Assembly: GCA_905250125.1 (NCBI GenBank)
Contig: CAJNOL010000853.1
Location: forward strand, 1 to 64,000
Length of the DNA stretch: 64,000 nt
Direction: 5' to 3'
Source of the DNA: Rotaria sordida
Lineage: Eukaryota > Rotifera > Eurotatoria > Philodinida > Philodinidae
Below are positions 62,294 through 64,000 of the stretch, piece after piece. Position numbers and translations under genes: made by a program. Each line of letters starts with the position of its first letter. Position 1 is the first letter of the stretch. The notes under the pieces were generated by a model that saw only the letters and a program-made list of their open reading frames with translations, did no database searches and was not told the DNA's origin.

Positions 62294-64000
62294 TTAGAGA
62301 TAAAGTCCATTAATTAAATAATCAGCATCAACAGCATAATTTTTCAGTCTACGACCACCCTTTCGTACTTTTCGACAATAACAACAGAGTATAACAAATA
62401 AAATAATTGTACATAGAAGACCCAAAACAAGAAATATAATAACAGCTATTTCACGAAAATATGATTTATTTTGTAATATAGTAACATTAGCTAGAATAAA
62501 AATAAACAAAAATAAATCCAATTTGTTTATTTAACCATCATAAACAAAAAGAGTAGTATAAACTCGGAATAAATCTTAATCTCGATATATCAATTTAACT
62601 CTTCAAAAAAAAAGCATCTAGCCAATCTAAAATCGATTTCTTATCAAATCAATACATATATATATGGGGTTGTCCAGTCAGGTCGGATACCCCATTGATA
62701 TTTTTTTCTATTGTAAGGATAAAACATTCTATTGTTCGGGTCATATGAGAGAGGGTCATAGATAACCCTAGATTGGCCCGAACAATACCGTGTTGTATCC
62801 TTACAATAGTAGAGAAAAGTTACGAGCTCATAGATCCGCTGGTAGTAGTGTTTCTCTACTATTCTAAGGATAAAACATAGTATTGTTCTGGCCAATCTAG
62901 GGTTATCTATGACCCTCTCTCATATGACCCGAACAATAGAATGTTTTGTCCTTAGGATAGAAAAAAATATCAATGGGGTATCCAACCTGACTGGGCAACC
63001 CCATATATATATAGAGGAATTTAATATCAATGTATTGCTTTTAAGTAGAATCAATAATGATTAATTTGAAAACGATGAACAATATGAATGTACACGTGAC
63101 ATTCAAATTCATCTTTGTCTAGACTAATTTTAGAATACATAAACTCATAAAATCAAAGTATTTGATCATTACAAAAGCACATGCCATGCAAATAATAATA
63201 AAGATATGTTTTCTATACAAGCAAGAGCAAGGATAACTGATTAGGTAGTTATTAGTACAAATTAAAGGTTGTATCTATGTTGATACAAAGCTTACAAATC
63301 GTTGATGTTAATTTTTCATCAATAATTGTTGTCAGTGATTTCGTATAATATGCTAAATTTTTTTTAGGTATCATAATTGTATAATCTTGATGTGATGCTA
63401 ATGTACAACTACCATTACAAGCAAATAAATAACATTTATAACCATCCTAAATGAATCGAAAGAAAAAAAAGAACGAATATTTAAAATATAATAGAATTAA
63501 CTTACATGAGTTGGCTGCTCACTAAGCATAGCTAAATCACAAGTTGTTTCTTCACAACAATTAAACATACAACTATCATGAATATTCATATTTGATGATA
63601 ATGATCTTTTATCAATAAGAATATATCTTATCATATGTGCACCATTTTTTAATTCTTTTACTTTAATTAATTGTTCATATTTAATATCATATTTATTAAT
63701 ACATAATGATTGATCAGATAAATCATTTTGATTAATTATTGTTGTTGTTAATTTTAATCGATCTGTTCCATCATTACTTTCAGATTCTTCATTAACAATA
63801 TCATCATTTTCATCAAGAACTTTTTTACGTGATGAAGATAATTTTTCATGTTGAAATAATGAAGGATCATATCGTTCATCATCACTTTGATCATAAAAAT
63901 TTTGTTTATATGGGCGATGTCTATAATTATATTGAGTCTTTAAAAGATCATCTAATTCATACATATCATCATTATGACGACGTAATTCAATCGGAGAGAT
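62294..64000 (-). CDS. MANSC-domain type I membrane protein (C-terminal part)
   Basis: The 5' end lies beyond the window. The first exon visible (63504-64000) begins with an acidic, Asp/Glu-rich region and enters a cysteine-rich domain: HDSCMFNCCEETTCDLAML, continued in exon 63293-63447 with GYKCYLFACNGSCTLASH. The CxxxCC...CDLA...CYLF.C pattern matches the MANSC domain found at the N-terminus of LRP11, MANSC1 and SPINT1. The last exon (62294 to about 62490) joins in frame and gives one membrane helix (IAVIIFLVLGLLCTIILFVILCC) and a short basic tail ending VDADYLINGLYL. Single-pass topology is clear. The tail may relate it to LRP11, but that is from memory and uncertain. The 800-base intron contains the hairpin element at 62656-63012. 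Confidence 0.7.
62656..63012. mobile_element. 357-bp four-fold hairpin (MITE-like)
   Basis: The arms 62656-62820 and 62850-63012 are nearly perfect inverted copies (ends ATATATATGGGGTTG and CAACCCCATATATATAT). Each arm is itself a hairpin: CTATTGTAAGGAT...TATTGTTCGGG pairs with CCCGAACAATA...ATCCTTACAATAG. A unit of about 35 bases is therefore present four times in alternating orientation. It sits in an intron of the MANSC gene and has no coding potential. Confidence 0.85.

Overview
This is a eukaryotic (metazoan) nuclear window: AT-rich, with spliced protein-coding genes, GT-AG introns mostly 45-90 bases long, long AT-rich spacers, and two runs of N that mark assembly gaps. The gene content (type IV collagens, Rab34/36, a SPEC3/Stum protein, a Ly6/Quiver-like protein, Golgi alpha-mannosidase II, a MANSC membrane protein) is that of a bilaterian animal. 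Compact introns, heavy foldback-transposon load and a short B-box/coiled-coil protein make a rotifer, perhaps a bdelloid, my best guess. That is inference only; no marker gene in the window fixes the taxon.

Layout. 1-7648 (-): 5' three quarters or so of a type IV collagen alpha chain, with signal peptide, 7S cysteines and dozens of short Gly-X-Y exons; its NC1 end lies beyond base 1. 7649-8495: an 847-base divergent spacer. 8496-22448 (+): a complete second type IV collagen chain, alpha-2-like by its NC1 domain. The two chains therefore stand head to head as in COL4A1/COL4A2 of vertebrates and Col4a1/viking of flies. One intron of the + gene (about 18.1-19.96 kb) is filled by nested inverted-repeat elements.

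22.4-28.2 kb: 3' spacer, a complete Rab34/36-family GTPase (-, 24817-26016) and a short B-box-like zinc-finger/coiled-coil protein (+, 27478-28183). 28.2-36.9 kb: gene-poor DNA with a deletion derivative of a hAT-type transposon (perfect 8-bp target duplication), a second TIR element whose ends are iterated GCCGAC motifs (also with a perfect 8-bp duplication), foldback DNA, and a duplicated remnant of the Rab gene's promoter and first exon.

36.9-39.9 kb (-): a SPEC3/Stum-family membrane protein. 39.9-49.4 kb: gene-poor, with a 100-N gap, a GC-rich CCGGGT-repeat island and a foldback element related to one in the collagen intron. 49.45-50.13 kb (-): a secreted, probably GPI-anchored Ly6/Quiver-like protein. 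52.8-61.6 kb (-): a complete Golgi alpha-mannosidase II gene of about 19 exons, with transposon relics in three introns (a decayed mariner and several foldbacks). 62.3-64 kb (-): the C-terminal part of a MANSC-domain type I membrane protein, with a 357-base hairpin element in one intron.

No operon-like functional cluster is seen. The one clear functional unit is the collagen IV pair, whose products would co-assemble into basement-membrane heterotrimers. The main novelty is the number and variety of long inverted-repeat elements, several within introns.
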